A stretch of DNA of 64,000 nucleotides from Oncomelania hupensis (Eukaryota > Mollusca > Gastropoda > Littorinimorpha > Pomatiopsidae): positions 36,115,358 to 36,179,357 of the forward strand of contig CM072522.1 in NCBI GenBank assembly GCA_036898135.1, given 5' to 3'. The notes below the pieces were generated by a model that had not been told where the DNA came from, did no database searches, and was given only the letters and a program-made list of their open reading frames with translations. This document shows, piece after piece, positions 23,857 to 36,357 of this stretch (positions within the stretch are counted from its first letter, which is position 1; each line of letters begins with the position of its first letter). A program made the translations under genes and the position numbers.

Positions 23857-24478
23857 TACCCAGGTAACACAGATTTTAAATACCCTCTGGTTGCCCAGTG
23901 GATTTGGAGTGGGAAAGATGTGGGAATGAGGGCCCTGCAGCATACCACTCCTATCCCTGGCTCATAGCTGTGGGAAAGGCAAGGTGTAAGAATGGGAATT
24001 TGAAGAGAGATACCAGGCCCACAGGCGTTGAACGCCCCACTACAAGCCCAGAGTGACTGAGCCAGCCATCTAATTCACTGTGTGCTGCGCGCGTGTGCCG
24101 TGGTAAGCTAGCTGGCGTGAAGTCATGGATAGGCCTATTTTAATGTTGTGCCGAGCTCACACTCAATAATTATTTTTATAATCCATTAAAATAAAATGTA
24201 CAAATAAGCTTGTTAAATTCCTAAAATATTTATTATCACAAAGTATAACTTATATTTGAGTGTTTTGTAAGTTTTAAAAAAAATCTCAATTTCCTTATTG
24301 TATGCGGACCTATAGTTTCATCACTTCCTGCTCACGTTTGGACTACTTCAAATTGACACGCCGTGTTCAACTATTACCGGCAAGTATTATTCAATTCCGA
24401 TTTAAAAGTTTATTTCTGCTTATCTATTGGCTTTTTATTCAGGCAAATTGTTATTTTTAAATTATTTCCTTCTTACCC

Positions 24479-24680
24479 ATGGCTTCTTATTCAAGTAAAC
24501 GTAGAAAACTTAGTCTTAGGGCACAGGTTGAAAAACGTTTGTTGGCTTCTTTTGACACTGACAGTATTAATCATACTGATTCATAGCCTCGATGAAAATG
24601 AATCTGAATCGGTGCAAGATGACAATTTGAATGCATTTTTTTGATGATCTCGGCCATAAAGTGCTTGGGGTTGATTTTAA
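24479..24680 (+). pseudogene. Possible N-terminal exon of the element's first protein, frameshifted
   Basis: An ATG opens a short basic frame (MASYSSKRRKLSLRAQVEKR...) ending at a TAG after about 35 codons. The plus-strand frame one base over continues with an acidic run (SLDENESESVQDDNLNAFF), and after a T7 homopolymer a third frame continues FDDLGHK. The basic-then-acidic composition resembles the start of invertebrate transposon proteins. The two apparent frameshifts suggest a dead exon. Function unknown; the joining of frames is inferred. Confidence 0.4.
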
Positions 24681-24784
24681 AAAAAATAATCAAACCAATT
24701 TGTGTGTGTGCATATGAACTAATGAAGCAACGATTCTTTTTGTTTGGATTTTTATTTAGTTGAAATTGAACTAGTAGAAAATTT

Positions 24785-24965
24785 GTGTACCCCAGCTAAC
24801 CTTCCGTCGATGGGTAGCTGGGATAACTTTGTTGATCGTTGGACTTCTGATCCCAGGGTTCAAATCCGGGCAGGGGAAAACTTAAATTCAACCTCTGTAC
24901 CAACAGTGCCTTTAGCTTTTTTGATAGGTTAAGTGCACTATATAAGTATTATAATAAAGAGGCTT
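24785..24965 (+). mobile_element. tRNA-derived SINE
   Basis: Begins near agctaaccttccgtcgatgg. It has a tRNA-like B box (gggttcaaatcc at 24856-24867) preceded by gttggacttctgatcccag, which looks like a tRNA-Arg(TCT) anticodon arm. It ends with tRNA-unrelated sequence and aagtgcactatataagta. The A box is degenerate. It lies within the TA-flanked element, so it inserted later. Confidence 0.6.
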
Positions 24966-25067
24966 TTATAATTAAAAGAGGTGCTACAGCAAGATACAGT
25001 TTTTGTTTGCATTTTGATTTTAAATAACCAAGCATTACATAAAAATTGTTTGCTTTTGTTGTTTCAG

Positions 25068-26416
25068 AAGTCTTCAGGGTGTTTTTCATCGTGCTGGAAG
25101 ATATAAAGGAGAAAGTAGATGAAGTCTACCAGATGGCTGCAGCAAGTTCAGCATCCTGATCCAACTCCGAAGCATCTCTTCCTAGTGGATTTACTTTCCA
25201 CTAGCAACTATGGAAATGGAAGACATGACTGCATTGGATGATGTTCTGGATGACTTGGAAGTGAGGAGCCACATGGTAAGAATTGATGTAAATAAGTGAC
25301 ACAAACTAGGCCCACTTAATTTTAACTTCCAGATTTAATAAATTCCTGTTGTTTTCAGTTTTCATGTATTCTTTTGAATGTCACTGGATTTGTCTTTGTT
25401 CTAAAAAGATGTGTGTGTGTGTGTTGGGACAGGAGTAGTGTATTTTGTTTTTGGGTGTATTTTCTTCAGCATTATCATGTGCAAAATAGGTAGATGACAT
25501 GTACCAATAATTAGTTATTCAACCAGGCTTAATGACAGGTGTGGAATGAAAACTTCAATTTGATACATAGTTTGGATTGACATTTTCAATTTTGTCAAAA
25601 TTTTCAGTTTTCAGGTCAGTTATCTTGTTTCTGTTGGAGGCAATAAGTAAAGAAGACTGGTTCGGCATGTTTTGAGACGTGTGATGAAAGGCAGCCTGGC
25701 AATATGCTACAACCTGACAGGTGGTGGAAAAAAGGCAAAATCGTCTTTCAAGGCACTGAAGTTTAAAGAGGTGGTTTATGGTAAGTTAATTTAACTTTTT
25801 ATTATGCATTTTAAAACTCCAGCAAAATGTTTTTGATTTTATACCAAAAGCTAACTCATGTAAGTGAACCAGAGTGGATTAGCGCTAAAACATTTTTTGC
25901 TTTAGTACCTAAAGCATATAGAAAAATAGCTCAATATTAATTATTCTTCCATTAACATTTTGACCTCCGCTGGACCCTATAAACAATGACTATCAATGAT
26001 CTACATTTTGACTGTACAGATGAGAAGAAAAACTTTACATTTAGTTATTTATTTATTGTTTCCACCAAGGAACTCGCATTTGAATTTCAGTTGGTTGGTT
26101 AGAAACTTTAAGCAGAAATGAATGTATAGATTTCAGTGACATTTTGTTACCAAGTCTAGTCTGTTTCATTATTTTATTGTAACATTTCAATATATTTGAG
26201 TATATTTCAAGAGAGAATGCCTCATTCTGCTTCGCACTGTTTTTTTTTTTAAACCTGAAATTCTTTTTGTTTTCTAAGGTTTTGTTTTGTTTTGTTTTGG
26301 TTGCAGCTGCTGTCAGAGTGCGGCATGAAGAGGAACAATTAAGACAATTTATGCAAGACACTGAGGAACAAGATGACGAGCAAGTTACCCTGGAGGAAGA
26401 TCAATTTTCTCTATAA
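25068..26416 (+). pseudogene. DUF4806-like protein gene, three exons, disrupted
   Basis: Exon i (25068-25275) follows ttgtttcag and ends at acatg/gtaaga. Exon ii (25615-25780) follows tttcag and ends at ttatg/gtaagt. Exon iii (26307-26416) follows ggttgcag and ends at a TAA. Phases (0, then 1) agree across both introns. The translation gives a possible coiled start (EDIKEKVDEVYQM), FPLATMEMEDMTALDDVLDD, SYLVSVGGNK, RRLVRHVLRRVMKGSLAICY, LTGGGKKAKSSFKALKFKEV and an acidic tail. The FPL...LE...GG...K..F..L pattern fits DUF4806, an invertebrate domain of unknown function often near transposons. Damage: a TGA in exon i, a one-base frameshift just before FPLAT, and an in-frame TAA after GGNK in exon ii. 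Splice sites remain good, so decay is fairly recent. The domain call is from memory. Confidence 0.65.
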
Positions 26417-26535
26417 AAAATATGTTAACTAAGTATTATGGAGCAAGTGGTCTTTATTTTTTGGCAAATATTATGAAGTTTGTTTCTTGGCTTAGTTCTT
26501 GTTTGATTCTGGCTATTGGGTGCTGATCACAACTT

Positions 26536-27840
26536 AAAACCCACCTCTTCTTACAAACCTACTGATAATTAAAGGTTTCTTTTTGTCTGCTGTTTATTTG
26601 TATTTATTTATGTTTTTGTATTAAGCGTGTGAGTGTTAGAGTTTGAATGTGTTTGGGCTTGTTTGAGGAAAAGGACCTTATAAGAAATGAATTAATAATA
26701 TTATTATTTTACAGTGAGTGTGACTGTTAATTGCAATTGTTTGACCTATCTTTATAACTGTATCTGTGTCCTATTATACACCCCATCTCTAAGCACTTTG
26801 ATCCAAACAACAGGGTAAGCGCTGTTTAAATAACTCCTCATTATTTTTTAAAATCATAAATGGCTATTGTAATAGTATTGATGCAAACATCTCCCCATAA
26901 CACTTTTAGTTGTGTGTTTTACTCTTGAAATGAATTTGCAGCAGTATGTCGCGTATTCATGCTATTATAAAATGTTTCTTTCTATATTGATGTGCAAATT
27001 GCTATGTTCAGACTATGACGTAACTGTTTTGTCCTGAGATTACCTGTAACTGGACCAGTTTTGAATTGTTTCCTGTCGTCCTGTTTCAGGTCTTATCGGT
27101 TCGCTGGACCCTTTAAGCATTGTTTAACTAATCTAAACTGGTCTGCTACATATCATAAATTGTTATAGGAAATAGTATTGATGCAAACCTCCAAATAACA
27201 ATTTTTATTTTGTGTGTGTGTTTTACTCTTGAAACCCACCTCTTCTTACAAACTTACTGATTTAAAAAAAATTGTCTTCTGTTTATTTGTATTTGTATGT
27301 GTTTAAAAAAATTATTAAGCATATGCGGTTTGGGCTTGTTTGGGGAAGAGGACTTTACAAGAAATGAATTAATAATATTATTTTAAAGTGAGTGAGTGTA
27401 ACTCTCAATGCGCTCATTGTAATTTTTTTTTGTACCTATCTTTTTAACTGCATCTGTATACACCCCATTCCTAAGTACTTTGATCTAAATAATAGGGAAA
27501 GGGCTGTATAAATAACTCATTATTTTTTTTAAAGAATAAATGGCTATTGGAAATACTATTGATGCAAACATCTCCCCAGATCAATTTTAGTTGTGTGTAT
27601 ATGTATTTCACTCATGAAATAGAATGAATGTGTGATATTCATGCTACCATGAAATGTTTCTTTTTGTATTGCTTTGCAAATTGCTATGTTCAGGCTATGA
27701 CATAACCCTATTTTGTTCTGGGATTACCTGTAAATGGGCCAGTTTTAAATTGTTTTCTGTGGTCATGATTCATGTCTTAGCAGTCTGTTGGATCCTTTAA
27801 GCATTGTTTAACTATTCTAATCGAATCTCTACTACATATA
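26536..27840. repeat. Tandem duplication, two copies of about 600-690 bp
   Basis: Blocks recur in the same order: cacctcttcttacaaac (26545 and 27238), aagaaatgaattaataatatt (26680 and 27360), a tacaccccat block (26777 and 27462), gattacctgtaa (27039 and 27723) and ctttaagcattgtttaact (27110 and 27796). Non-coding, in the 3' part of the TA-flanked element. Confidence 0.85.
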
Positions 27841-28231
27841 CTAAAATATATCTTGTAATTCTACACATTGCTTGACTTTTTGATTCTGCTATTTGCAGTC
27901 CGCTGGACTCTGTAAGCAATGAATAACTAATTATCTAACTAACTATCTATCCTAATCGAATCCCTGCTACATATACTAAAATATATGTTGTTATTATAAA
28001 TGTTGCTTGACCTTTTCTTGGTAATTCAAAATAAAATGTTACCATCCATGATAATGTGTTGATTTTTGCCTGATTAAAAAAATGTGTTCTTGTATGTTTC
28101 ATTTTCTTGCGCTATTGTTTCGCCCACTACAGGCCTACTAAAAACCCTACTTTAATCCAGCAATAATTAAGGGCCATCCCACTGGAGGCCCACTAGGTTT
28201 TATGATGACATAGAACAACTCTCCCATTGGG

Positions 28232-28450
28232 ATCCCTCACCTTACCCATTACTATCCCAATGGTACACCACTGGAAGCCCTAGCATTTCCCCCAAAGCAA
28301 TGTGGGACAGCCCAGTGGCAGCCCACTAGGTTCCCTGAGGTATCCCTCACCTTACCCATTACTATCCCAATGGTACACCACTGGAAGCCCAAACATTTTC
28401 CCAAAGCAGTGTGGGACAGCCCAGTGGCAGCCCACTAGGTTCCCTGAGGT
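28232..28450. repeat. About 110-bp tandem repeat, two copies, subterminal
   Basis: ccctcaccttacccattact, accactggaagccc and gtgggacagcccagtggc each occur twice, about 110 bp apart, near the right end of the TA-flanked element. Such subterminal arrays are common transposase-binding regions. Confidence 0.85.
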
Positions 28451-28842
28451 AACCCATTTCTTTCCCATTCCTTTCCCACTGGGATACGATTTGCACTAGT
28501 GATCAAATCCCAGGCTTTGCCCTGTGGGTTTTCCCATTCGGGCACCACATGTTGTCCCACGTGGTGCCCATTTGGGCACCTCATGGGAGTGTTTGCTGGG
28601 TAGAGCAAAACGTGTTTAGCAACAAACATCACTGTAGTGACCTTCACCTTTGTGGTGGAGCAAATATGCTGTATGCTGGCACGGGAGGCAGGCCAGTGAC
28701 CTACGTAATGTTTCTATGAAGTTTGGTCAAAATCCATGAAGTGGTTCTTAAGATATGACTTTCAATGGACCGGTGGACATACCGCTTTGCTTCACCCATA
28801 GTTTGAAGTATTTTCAAATATTTCTGCAAATACAAATATATG

Positions 28843-28985
28843 GGATTATCCTATCTTATCCTACCCTGTCCTATCATATCCCGTAATCGAAGGTTGTTGG
28901 GGCACCACAGGTGAGTGTTTGACCAGGGTACTCCATCTTTCGCTGTCCTCAGCAACTCTGATGGCATCGCTCAGTGTCAAGCTTC
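28843..28985 (-). mobile_element. RTE LINE 3'-end fragment
   Basis: Degenerate (AGGAT)n tail (plus-strand ttatcctatcttatcctacc) followed by ttggggcaccacagg, ctccatctttcgctgtcctc and ggcatcgctcagtgtcaag, all matching the C-terminal codons of the RTE family. About 140 bp, strongly 5'-truncated. Confidence 0.88.
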
Positions 28986-29029
28986 TTACAGGTTTCAATC
29001 CTAAAGATTCCAGGAGTTCAGAGTCCCAG

Positions 29030-29330
29030 CAATATTAACTGTGATAGAAGCCTTTTGTGATTCGAATTTGTCAAGGGTATCAAGGGTAACAAGGAAATCA
29101 ATGTCTTTAACATTTATTTTCCTTACGTGTTCTTTATACAACGACAACCTTTTTGGATGTGCTTTTGAATATATATAGGATATAATTTAGCCAACACCAC
29201 ATGAAACACATGTTGTGCAAGTTCTTAATATTTAATACAGCTTTCTAATCTAAAATGTCTTTGGGGAGAATGAGGTACGATTTCCATTTAATAGGATTGT
29301 ATTTAGTTATCCTGAGTTCTAGCGATTTTT
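29030..29330 (-). pseudogene. Polinton/Maverick polymerase-region-like fragment
   Basis: Broken minus-strand frames contain NLHNMCFMWCWLNYI and, in another frame, KINVKDIDFLVTLDTLDKFE. A CFMW motif followed by a (L)...I.FPV.L.DI.KFE pattern is familiar from the protein-primed DNA polymerase region of Polintons and related invertebrate elements. The fragment lies 0.9 kb from a Polinton-type integrase on the same strand, which supports the call. Several stops. Moderate to low confidence. Confidence 0.4.
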
Positions 29331-29747
29331 AATTCTAATTCTGTCCATCTAGATTCTTTAAGATGAGCACGCTGTACACTGTCTTGAAACTTCTTAATCA
29401 AGATATTAGGTCTGCAGTTTACTACATTTCAATTTAATCTGAAGAAACCTACACAGTCAAGGTTTCATCAGACTTTTCTGGTTTTAAAAAAGGTTAACTG
29501 AGCTAAAACACTTTTTTTAAACTGGTAAGAGATATTAATATTATTGACTACAAAAAGGTAGTTGTTCCTAATAGATTTTAAAACATCTTGACTGTCGAGA
29601 ATGAGAAGATTTAATGTCTTGGAAACATCTTCAAACATGGAAGATGGTATTAGGCTTTTTTGTGTCAATCATTTTTATACTGATTTTAAAATCTTAAGTT
29701 AAAACAAATAATAATTTTAAACATTAAATAAACCTAAACCTAAACTG

Positions 29748-29941
29748 AATAACTATCAAAAGTGCAATCACAATGGCAATTAACCTCGCAGTCATGATCA
29801 CAGTCGCAGTCAGATTCACAATCACAAACATCGTTTTTTATCACATGAGGATTCTCTTTATGAACTTGATGAATACAAATGAGAACTTGATAAATACAAT
29901 CTCCCCACAATCTATCAAAGTAAAATGTGTTTAGTAGTTAG
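29748..29941 (-). other. Cys/Asp-rich short open frame
   Basis: A minus-strand frame of about 60 codons without an obvious ATG ends in a cysteine- and aspartate-rich run (DVCDCESDCDCDHDCEV, then NCHCDCTF) just before the stop. Nine cysteines fall within about 22 residues. It lies between the two Polinton-like fragments and in the same orientation, so it could be part of that element, but I recognise no family. Confidence 0.3.
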
Positions 29942-30241
29942 GGGTATTTATTATAATCTCTTTCTATGATTGTATTAAAAATTCCTTCGAACTCTAATTT
30001 TCCATCTACTTTTAAAATATTCATTAATTTCATATTGTTTAGTAAAATCATTATAAACATAGACGGTTTCTTCATACAGTGGGCATTCAAAAAGGACTTT
30101 TCAACGTTCATTATACAATCAATAAAAAATCAATCAATTGATTGAATTGATTGTTCATTATACAATAGTTCATACAACCGCTTATGTTCTTTTAGGATAC
30201 TTTCGATGCTCCTTACTGTATCCATCCATTAATTTCTTAAT

Positions 30242-31200
30242 TATGGAGTCTTAATGGTTCTGTGTCAAGGGGTACAAGCTGTTACTCTTCTTTAACAAAA
30301 ACTTTATGTGTGGGGTTTTACGATTGCTCATTGTTCTTACATAATGTCCTGGAGGATCATGTAGACATCACCCTGTCAACTTCATAAGTACTTAAAGACC
30401 ATACAGGGTCTGTTGCTCTCTTTCGTTTATCATTTGCACTTTTACCAGGTTGATATAAATACCTAACTGTTTTGTTTAACAATCTTAGATAAGGCTGTCC
30501 TGGTTTTGAAGGATTAACCAGAATCTTCTTCCTTTCAATTTCACGAAAAGGTTTGAGTCCAGTAACTTTCTTACTTCTGAATTCATTTCTCTTAAAACAT
30601 ATGTAGCCTAATATCCTATTCTACATGTATATTAGTGGTGTCAGTAAACAACTCCTTAGATTACTGATAAGTGAACAACCTTTCTGCCAGTTGAAAATTT
30701 TCTACAATCCATCACAACATGTGTAAACTGGGGTTTCCTCTTCTCACAATTACGTTATGTTTCAACAAAAGTTGATTTCACTGTTCCTTTGAATTCAGAC
30801 TCGTGACACTGAATGAGTCTAGGATATTTAAGAGGGCCTCTTAAATAAATTGTGTTTGAACGCTTGAGTGATTCCGTAGTGCTTTTTGTTGTAAGAGGAT
30901 CTGCATCTTTATGCCTTGAAGGAAGATCAATGACTGTTAGAGCATACTTGAATTTCTTTGTTCGAATTTTATCATGGGGGAGATATAACAAGTAAATCTG
31001 GTGTGTTTCATTCACTCGAGTTAAAATACTTTGGCTTATTGTTTTCTTTGGAGGGTGAAGATCTATTTGCCATACTGCTTGTTTATACAACCATTGTTTA
31101 ATAGTGTTTTCTGACAACCCTGTCTTTTCTGCCAGTTTATGGATCACTGTTTTTCCTTTCCAGTGCCCAGATTCAAAATAATATACAAACCCGAAAAAGT
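30242..31200 (-). pseudogene. Polinton/Maverick integrase remnant
   Basis: Starting near 31190 on the minus strand: YYFESGHWKGK; KLAEKTGLSENTIKQWLYKQ (small helical head); AVWQIDLHPPK; the integrase core (KYALTVIDLPSRHKDADPL; IYLRGPLKYPRLIQCHESEF); and, after a gap with frameshifts, the C-terminal domain (TVRYLYQPGKSANDKRKRAT, DPVWSLSTYEVDR) and a last block with PPGHYVRTMSNRK. This order and the ATDPVWSL motif are typical of Polinton integrases. The residues where the first two catalytic acids are expected read IYLLYLP and QCHESEF, so the active site appears lost. Frameshifts near 30360 and in 30600-30760. Confidence 0.8.
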
Positions 31201-32327
31201 AGTACTAGTATTCATTTTCTTTTTATTTAGACTTAGATTTTTGTTGGGCGAAATAATAAAGTACAGATAAAACACATTCCAACGGACACTCTTTCATTAA
31301 ACAATGCGTTTACCGAAAGGGAAAACATTTCCTTGCCAGAGTTATGCTTATTTAGTACTTAAAACTTTATGGTTACAATGAACACGGTTAGAACGTAGCT
31401 TCGCTTATGCCGAATGTATTTTCTTATCCCAGACGTCAAATTTTGATAGATATAACAAAGTCCAAGTACAAAACCATCCCAAATAACCTAAATTCGCGAA
31501 AATTACGTAAAATCACAATTCTGTTTGCAGAAATGTTAACGTCATTCAGGTATCTGTAGAAAGACCCACATGCTAAATGGGCATTTTTTTTCTTAACCCC
31601 TTGGAAACATCATTTTACAAAGTACTAGTTTAAAAGACGTGCCATTTTTAGATCTGGCAGAAAGTGATAGGCCTAACTTTTTCTTTTTGTTCTTGGCACC
31701 CAGAAACATTTCACAGGTGTAAAAATGTACTCATTTTCTGAAAGTAAACAGACTGAATTTTCAAAATGTCTCAGAATAAAGTACAGGAATGTGTATTTCC
31801 TGAAAAAAATATACAAGGTTGTATGATACTGTCTTTTTACTGCGATACACTTTGAACAAGAAAAGGTGTGGCTCGTTATGACTGAGACCATTCCTGCTTT
31901 CCAAAGCATTCACTTTTAGAAAAACAATATAACAAAAAAAGAGTTTACTGCTAGAGTGGACGACTGCTGGTCGTGCTTCTTTCACACTGTCTCAATAAAT
32001 CCATTGGGAAATAGTTAGGAACGCTCCAAAACGATCGCCGATGATGAGAACTTAGACTAAAAGCATCTTAATAACCCGATCGTCTCCTAAGAGTTAAGAT
32101 CATGGCGGCAAAATGGAAATGAGTTCAGCTCACTGTGATAGAGACCTTGAAATAATATCACATGTCGGACAGCATCCACTCAAGAGAAAAAGCTGATATA
32201 GCCAAGGAATTTGAAATTCCACCATCAAGGCTATGCACTTTCTAATGCAGACTATTCAGCTAAATGACAAAAGTTATATTGCATGTTGAAAACTGCCTAG
32301 ATGTTGGTAAACGGTCACACACATACA

Positions 32328-32361
<34 letters not shown>

Positions 32362-32646
32362 AACACACACATTCACACCACAGGCAAATATGATTGCTAC
32401 AGTAATATATCTCTCACACCCAAGACACTTTATAATACTTCAAAATCTGAAAGACATAATTGCAACATTGGATGCAATCACACTGGACACATAAAATATG
32501 AAACATGGGCAGTAAATCTAACAAACAAGAAAGACTCGTGTTAGAGATACGACGAATATAACGAATATAAACACACAATCCTGCCACGAACCGTCGACTA
32601 CGGGTACAACAAACTTCGGCAATAACGAAGGGGGAAAACATGTTTC
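31201..32646. other. Intergenic/intronic stretch, nothing recognised
   Basis: AT-rich with a (CA)n tract at 32330-32362. The short minus-strand frames (31673-31985 and 32414-32641) have no recognisable motif. Confidence 0.5.
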
Positions 32647-33688
32647 CCTGGGGTGGTATTCATGACCGTTGGTTAAGGCTTAACCAATGTTGGTAAAATT
32701 AACGACGTTGGTTAAGCTGGAAATTTTTAATTCATGAGGCCTTAGCAGAGTTAACGACGGTTGCTAACCATGGTTATTTTAACGGAGGGGGCACCACCCG
32801 ATAACCAATGGAACACTGGTTAAAAATGGCGGCCATCGTTTGGTGGCAACTTCGACAGAGACGAGCTCCGAGGAGAGAGAGAGTATTTCGCGACAGAAGT
32901 AATCCACTTGACAAATTTGATGATGTGGAACTGGTATCAAAATTTCGTTTTCGTCGGCATGATATCATCACGTTAACGAACGCGGTAGACAGACTGAAAC
33001 TGTGTGATCGGCAAGGCGTTTTGTCACCACTTTTACATGTGTGTCTCACTCTTTGTTTTTATGCCTCTGGCACCTTTAATAATCTGTCATATTAATAAAA
33101 CGGGTTTATATTATTATTATTAAAATATTGTTGTTGGATTTTGACTGGTGATGTGTAGGCTTATTGTGTATCTGTATAGTTTATACTCGTAGGGTAATGC
33201 AACCCTACGAAATAAAGACAACATTTCAAGTTCCAAACTACCCAGAAACGGCAGAAATTGACACCTCAGTCTAAAAACAAAATGTAGGCCTAACATTACA
33301 AACTACAAAGTGATCAAAAGTGATTTCTCTCCTTTCACCCCAACAAAAAGCTCGCTCTCCTTGCTCACTATGATATCCAGCATGCTGTCGGTAGGCTTGC
33401 TAATCACGCCACCATTGCCAGACTTTAATCGTGCGGCTGCACGATTCCGATGGGTTATAGGCCTATTTTGTTGACGAAAGAAGGAAAACAGCTGCTTGAA
33501 TTATGCCCCCTTACGGATATTCCCGCACAGCCCAAAAATAGCCTTGGTTAAGTAACAATGCGTGGACACTCGCTCATGAATAGCGATCTGCTTAACGATG
33601 GTTAACGATACCATTGTTGGTTACAAAACCAATGTTGGTAACGTTAACCATCGCCTATAATTTAACTGGCCATGAATTCCACCCCTGG
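32647..33688 (+). mobile_element. Harbinger-type DNA transposon, internally deleted
   Basis: The left end cctggggtggtattcatg and the right end, reverse-complemented, ccaggggtggaattcatg are inverted repeats (two mismatches in 18). TTAACGATGGTTAAC-type motifs recur in both subterminal zones (32665-32790 and 33590-33660). It retains only the N-terminal part of a transposase-type nuclease. No clear 3-bp target duplication is visible (ttc against aca), so either the ends are slightly misplaced or the site has decayed. Confidence 0.75.
32808..33095 (+). pseudogene. HARBI1-like nuclease, N-terminal fragment
   Basis: A 95-codon frame with MEHWLKMAAIVWW, RRERVFRDRSNPLDKFDDVE, LVSKFRFRRHDIITLTNAVD and SPLLHVCLTLCFYASGTFNN. 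This is the DNA-binding and helical head of Harbinger/HARBI1-type proteins (about 350 residues when complete). The DDE nuclease core is missing: the frame stops right after the GTF motif and the next 590 bp are non-coding. A deletion derivative. Confidence 0.8.
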
Positions 33689-34689
<1,001 letters not shown>

Positions 34690-35942
34690 AATTCCTATCC
34701 TATCCTATCCAGTATCTCGAAGGTCGTTGGGGCAGCACAGATGATCGTTTAATAAGCGTACTCCATCTTTCTCTGTCCTCAGCAACACTCTTGGCTTCGT
34801 TCAGTGTCAATCCAGTCCATTCGCGATTGTTGTCCTCCCACCTCTTTTTCGGTCTCCCTATTCTTCTGCCTCCTTGCACCGCGCCTTTCAGGTTGGTGTT
34901 TGCAAGGTTTGATGCTCTAGTGACGTGGCCATACCGTCGGAGTTTCCGTTTCTTCACCACTGTGGGCATGTCATCATGTTGTCCAATTGCTTGTGTGATG
35001 GTCTGTCGGATTTCGTCGTTGGTGATGTGCTGTATTTAGGAAATTCCCAGAAGTCTTCTGTAGCACCCCATTTCCATGCTTTGTATATTTTGTTGTAGAA
35101 CTGCTGTTTAGGCCCATGTTTCGTAAGTGTATAGGAAGATGGAGATGACAAGGGAGCGCAGCAGCTTTACCTTGGAATGTAGACTTATGGTACTGTCTTT
35201 ACAAATGGGCTTCAACCTTGTCAGGGCAACAGTTGTTTGTGTGATACAATGGCTCCTAAATATTTGAAGCTATGCACTGTGTTGAGGGATTGGCCTTGGA
35301 CTTTGATATCCGTCTTGATGCCATTGGTGCTGTGGGTCATTATTTTGGTTTCCTCTGAACATATTTCCATTCCATAGGTTCTGGAGGTGGTGTCAAGCGT
35401 CTGTATCAGCTGTTCAAGTTCTTGTTCCTTTCCAGCCAATCCATCAATGTCATCAGCAAAACGGAAGTTGGAGATTGCTCTACCTCCTATGCTGACTGTG
35501 CCTTCGTGATCTGCAAGAACATCTGACATGATGTGCTCTAGGAAGATGTTAAAGAGTGTTGGAGGGAGTAGGCATCCTTGATGCACACCGATTTTTGTTC
35601 TAAACAGTTCCCGATAGCGCTGTTGTGGAGGACTGCATTGGTAGCCTTGTCATACAGGCTTTTGATGACTTCATTAATTTTAGAGCTGATGTTGTACACT
35701 CTCATGGTTGTCCTCAGAGATGCATGCCAGACTCGGTCAAATGCTTTCTTGAAGTCTACGAACACATGATATAGAAGCTGTTGGTGCTGTAGGTATTTCT
35801 CGCAGATTATTCTGATGTTAAAAACCTGTTCAGTGATATTTTGTCCTGCCCTGAATCCTGCTTGTTCTTCAGCTATGATTTGTTCAGCTTAAGATTTCAA
35901 CCTGTTGAGTAATATTTTCACGAGGACCTTGCGGGGATGGCT
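34690..35942 (-). mobile_element. 5'-truncated RTE LINE copy, decayed
   Basis: Same family as 59443-61370. (AGGAT)n tail at 34693-34711, then C-terminal block (GRRIGRPKKRWEDNNREWTG), YLGAIVSHKQ, the RT active-site region (FADDIDGLAGKEQELEQL, catalytic DD intact) and FVDFKKAFDRVWHASLRTTM. The homology stops at about 35942 (gaccttgcggggatggctg). Frameshifts at about 34960, 35220 and 35590 break it into pieces. Confidence 0.92.
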
Positions 35943-36059
35943 GTATTGATCACACATTTTAAAGTACCACACATTCTAAAGTACAGTCGCTCAATTCTAT
36001 ATTTATTTTTCTCTGTGCCTGTGTTTCTGTGTGTGAGCGAGAGAGAACACAAGAGATAT

Positions 36060-36077
36060 GAGAGAGAGAGAGGGAGA

Positions 36078-36138
<61 letters not shown>
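36060..36138. repeat. (GA)n microsatellite
   Basis: About 39 GA units with GG interruptions near the left edge. Produces accidental Arg-Glu and Ser-Leu frames. Confidence 0.97.
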
Positions 36139-36140
<2 letters not shown>

Positions 36141-36222
36141 GTGCACGTACGTGTAGGACCGGCGTTGTTTTCACAAAGAAAAATTTATGACACTGTAATG
36201 GCCCTCTTTAATTTGACGTCAA

Positions 36223-36357
36223 AAGAGTGTTCCGTCAGAGTTAGGGTTAGCGTTAGCGTTAGGAGATTTCATAGACTTTTAATTTTAAAAAAGGACACAA
36301 TGTCACAAAATGTCAAAACAACGTCTTGGCGTTTCCATAAAGTCATAATAACGACGT
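36223..36357. repeat. Dispersed repeat with TTAGGG-like core, copy 1
   Basis: Shares with 36491-36634 the order: cgt(c/t)ag..., gttagggttag core, aaaa(g)gacacaa-type block, and ttcataaagtcataataacg-type block. The telomere-like (TTAGGG) words lie inside an ordinary dispersed repeat, in intron 1 of the vWA/CUB gene. Confidence 0.75.

Larger units (their letters stand above)
23859..28600 (+). mobile_element. 4.7-kb DNA element, TA target duplication, DUF4806-like cargo
   Basis: The left end reads CCCAGGTAACACAG and the right end, reverse-complemented, CCCAGCAAACACTC. TA lies directly outside both ends (23857-23858 and 28601-28602). These ends are the same type as those of the element at 2301-3461. 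The subterminal zones are CCCA/TGGG-rich (23880-24030 and 28140-28590). Inside, on the plus strand, are a decayed N-terminal exon (24479), a SINE (24785) and a three-exon DUF4806-like pseudogene (25068-26416), followed by tandem duplications. The element is large enough to be a decayed autonomous copy. The superfamily is not identified; the ends and TA duplications are direct observations. Confidence 0.65.

Noticed and set aside
24830..24880. Functional tRNA-Arg gene
   Set aside because: The B box is good, but the A box and acceptor stem are degenerate and SINE-like sequence follows.
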